Shown here piece by piece: positions 62,335 to 64,000 of a stretch of 64,000 nucleotides of DNA. Below the pieces are notes generated by a model. It was not told the DNA's origin. It did no database searches and saw nothing but the letters and a program-made list of their open reading frames with translations. Source of the DNA: UBA822 sp036336795 (GTDB taxonomy: Bacteria; Gemmatimonadota; Gemmatimonadetes; Longimicrobiales; Gaopeijiaceae); the NCBI GenBank assembly GCA_036336795.1, contig JAYZFL010000022.1, positions 62,001 through 126,000 on the forward strand. The letters are read 5' to 3'. Within the stretch, counting starts at the first letter, position 1, and every line of letters starts with the position of its first letter. The position numbers and the translations under genes are program-made.

Positions 62335-63408
62335 TCAAGGTTCCCCGTTCGAAGCAACCTCCTTGCCAGAATCCGCTTCCTCGGAGGTATCGCTCAGTCC
62401 AATAGCTTCGCAAACACGGGCGTTCACTTCTTCGAGAATGTCGGGATTTTCTTTGATGAAATCCCGGGCGTTTTCTTTACCCTGCCCAAGCCGCAAATCT
62501 CCATAGGAATACCAAGAGCCTGATTTTTCGATGATCTCCTCCTCGACACCAATATCTATAAGAAGACTCTCGTGGCTGATCCCTACATCGTAGAGAATGT
62601 CGAACTCAGCTTGTCGGAATGGCGGGGCGCACTTGTTCTTGACCACTTTCACCCGGGTGCGGTTCCCAATGATGTCCACGCCGTCTTTAATTGCCCCGAT
62701 CCGTCGAATGTCCATCCTGAGAGATGAATAGAACTTGAGAGCTCGCCCACCACTCGTCGTTTCAGGGCTCCCGAACATGACCCCAATCTTTTCACGGATC
62801 TGATTGGTGAAGATGACCGCTGTTTGAGATCGAGCGACAGCCCCTGTGAGTTTTCGCAGAGCCTGACTCATGAGACGCGCCTGAAGTCCTACGTGTGAGT
62901 CACCCATCTCACCTTCGATCTCGACACGCGGAACCAATGCTGCCACCGAATCTATGACCACGACGTCGATAGCATTACTTCGAATCAACACCTCAGCGAT
63001 TTCAAGAGCCTGTTCTCCGGTATCTGGTTGGGAGACAAGCAAATTGTCGACATCGACTCCAAGCTTCCGGGAATACCCAACATCCAGCGCGTGCTCGGCA
63101 TCGACGAAAGCTGCGATCCCCCCGGTCCTCTGCGCATTGGCAATGACGTGGAGACACAGCGTCGTCTTACCACTCGACTCGGGCCCGTAGATCTCCGTAA
63201 TCCGACCCCGTGGAACACCTCCGATCCCGATCGCGGTATCAAGGTTGATGGCACCGGTGCTGATCGCGCTGATTTCCACTCTCATGCCGTCAGAGCCCAT
63301 CCGCATGATCGAACCCTTCCCGTGGGCTCGTTCGATCTGGGTGATGGCTGTCGTGAGTGCCTTTTTCTTTTGGTTGCTTAACTCTTCTGTTACTTCAAGT
63401 GTCGTCAT
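62335..63408 (-). CDS. recA: Recombinase RecA
   Basis: 357 residues from the ATG at 63408 (GCGAGGA upstream); the frame is open ten codons further. Motifs: GPESSGKTTLCLHV (Walker A), VDAEHALDVGYSRKLGVD in parts, VVVIDSVAALVPRVEIEGEMGD, loop L2 FTNQIREKIGVMFGSPETTSGG in parts. It forms the DNA filament for homologous recombination and triggers LexA cleavage. No intein, no recX between it and alaS. A palindrome overlaps the probable promoter (63505-63525). Confidence 0.98.
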   Translation of the reverse strand: MTTLEVTEELSNQKKKALTTAITQIERAHGKGSIMRMGSDGMRVEISAISTGAINLDTAIGIGGVPRGRITEIYGPESSGKTTLCLHVIANAQRTGGIAAFVDAEHALDVGYSRKLGVDVDNLLVSQPDTGEQALEIAEVLIRSNAIDVVVIDSVAALVPRVEIEGEMGDSHVGLQARLMSQALRKLTGAVARSQTAVIFTNQIREKIGVMFGSPETTSGGRALKFYSSLRMDIRRIGAIKDGVDIIGNRTRVKVVKNKCAPPFRQAEFDILYDVGISHESLLIDIGVEEEIIEKSGSWYSYGDLRLGQGKENARDFIKENPDILEEVNARVCEAIGLSDTSEEADSGKEVASNGEP

Positions 63409-63504
63409 TCCATCCTCGCTGAAACCGTGGGTCGACACCTAATTGTACACCACCCGAAGAGAAAGCGAAAGTCTTCTTCCGGCTGCCACCTTGTGAAGCC
63501 CGAA

Positions 63505-63525
63505 AGTATAGTCCGATCGTCGGAC
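63505..63525 (-). promoter_or_regulatory. Palindrome abutting a -10 box upstream of recA
   Basis: GTCCGA-TCG-TCGGAC (63511-63525) is perfect. Directly after it on the minus strand comes TATACT (63510-63505), a good -10 hexamer, about 100 bases before the recA start. No good -35 is seen at 17 bases, which is common for regulated promoters. A second -10-like TACAAT lies at 63447-63442. The site fits an SOS operator by position; it is not the E. coli, Bacillus or alphaproteobacterial LexA box. Confidence 0.5.
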
Positions 63526-63575
63526 CTATAACCAGGCCCGTGCGGGTGATGGTTGAGAAGCACCTTCGGTAATGT

Positions 63576-63833
63576 TCACCCCAGGGGCGGTCCCTCGACA
63601 TTCCCTAACTGCTCCTCTACACGACCTAGTCTGCGGAACATAGAGATCAACCAGACTAGAATGATGAACCAAGCAAGAGCGTACGCAACAAAAACATGCC
63701 AATAGGCACGGCCCAACGTCTGGGTCCCCAGAGGTGTCCCGGCTTGAGCCCAAGCAATCACCGGACTCGCATGCACTAGCAAGAAGGCCACGAAGGCCGT
63801 CATCCATCGCCGAGTTGCGTTCAGATCAGTCAT
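63576..63833 (-). CDS. ccmD: CcmD-family heme-exporter accessory protein
   Basis: 85 residues from the ATG at 63833; TTG at 63836 is the alternative. An N-terminal hydrophobic segment (MTAFVAFLLVHASPVIAWA) may be a signal peptide. The second segment, YWHVFVAYALAWFIILVWLISMF, followed by RRLGRVEEQL, is the typical single-span CcmD helix with basic and acidic tail. It helps release holo-CcmE from the CcmABC exporter. It overlaps the ccmC end by eight bases. The 167 bases to recA hold the recA promoter region. Confidence 0.75.
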   Translation of the reverse strand: MTDLNATRRWMTAFVAFLLVHASPVIAWAQAGTPLGTQTLGRAYWHVFVAYALAWFIILVWLISMFRRLGRVEEQLGNVEGPPLG

Positions 63834-64000
63834 CAATCGTCCCCTCCGTGACAGGTATTAGGCTTGCATCTCGGAGACGCACTGTGCGCTCGAATCCGTC
63901 AATGGTGTAGCGAGCTAGAAAAAGAGAGAAAAATATAAGTGTGTAGGCCATCAAGCCGACCCCCATCGTCGCCAGCATCCTAGGGTCTAGGTTCATGGCG
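63826..64000 (-). CDS. ccmC: Cytochrome c biogenesis protein CcmC, C-terminal part
   Basis: At least 57 codons of a frame that enters from beyond the window end: a membrane helix (MGVGLMAYTLIFFSLFLA) and a basic tail (RYTIDGFERTVRLRDASL). The last helix and tail, and the overlap with a CcmD-like gene, fit CcmC or a CcsA-type heme handling protein. The WWD heme motif would lie outside the window, so the call rests on context. An ATG at 63996 lies inside the frame and is probably internal. Confidence 0.55.
   Translation of the reverse strand, partial: AMNLDPRMLATMGVGLMAYTLIFFSLFLARYTIDGFERTVRLRDASLIPVTEGTIDD

Noticed and set aside
1..64000. CRISPR arrays, insertion sequences, prophage or defence islands
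   Set aside because: No regularly spaced repeats, transposase, integrase, restriction or toxin-antitoxin genes were seen; nearly all genes are core functions with matching codon use.

Overview
The window is a densely packed stretch of bacterial chromosome carrying about 60 protein genes, one tRNA gene, one SRP RNA gene and several transcription signals. I see no insertion sequence, prophage, integrase, CRISPR array or rRNA. Almost every gene is housekeeping, and neighbours often overlap by 1 to 8 bases. The organism is a diderm: it has a TolC-type outer-membrane channel, a periplasmic adaptor, RseP and Ccm-type cytochrome c maturation genes. The combination of an alternative GlmU-like nucleotidyltransferase next to ManC, three-subunit transhydrogenase, membrane pyrophosphatase, a GWxTD-like exported protein and by-eye mid-50s G+C suggests Gemmatimonadota or a neighbouring phylum. 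That placement is inference, not something a single marker here proves.

Layout. 1-2468 (+): end of a ManC-like gene, a GlmU-like gene and a WalJ/YycJ-like metallo-hydrolase. 2484-10877 (-): rplM-rpsI-rpsB, an intrinsic terminator, then tsf-pyrH-frr-uppS-cdsA-dxr-rseP; a strong sigma-70-like promoter lies before rplM. 11081-13126 (-): lepB, an unknown membrane-anchored protein and thpR. 13517-16515 (+): pntAA, pntAB, pntB. 16578-18671 (-): a group II PLP decarboxylase and an RsbRD-N-like helical protein. 18834-25251 (+): an exported unknown, then TolC, a MacA-type adaptor and two MacB/FtsX-type permeases with no ATPase gene beside them. 25367-25729 (-): a stand-alone HIRAN-like protein. 25828-28088 (+): cysteine desulfurase and mnmA, a tRNA sulfur-relay pair.

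28141-35189 (-): grpE-dnaJ, cinA-pgsA, and recR-ybaB-dnaX, with the SRP RNA gene (ffs) and its promoter just upstream of dnaX. 35645-43430 (-): DAHP synthase, smc, rsfS, rplI, a YybS-like membrane protein, and one continuous gene encoding ribosomal proteins bS6 and bS18 fused through an acidic linker. 43606-49367 (-): M20 peptidase, membrane pyrophosphatase, pth, rplY, prs. 49404-57040 (-): exported GWxTD-like protein, tRNA-Gln(UUG) without encoded CCA, ispE, a UPF0104-type membrane protein, pdxJ, hflX, rarA. 57037-64000 (-): CCA-adding enzyme, an SDR, a small unknown, alaS, recA with terminator and a palindromic promoter site, ccmD and the end of ccmC.

The most unusual observations are the bS6-bS18 fusion, the ATPase-less TolC/MacA/FtsX cluster, the SRP RNA with an altered apical loop, nearly identical promoters before ffs and prs, a perfect palindrome inside the recA promoter region, and the roughly 135-residue charged tail on uS2. 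I found no clear new defence or mobile system.
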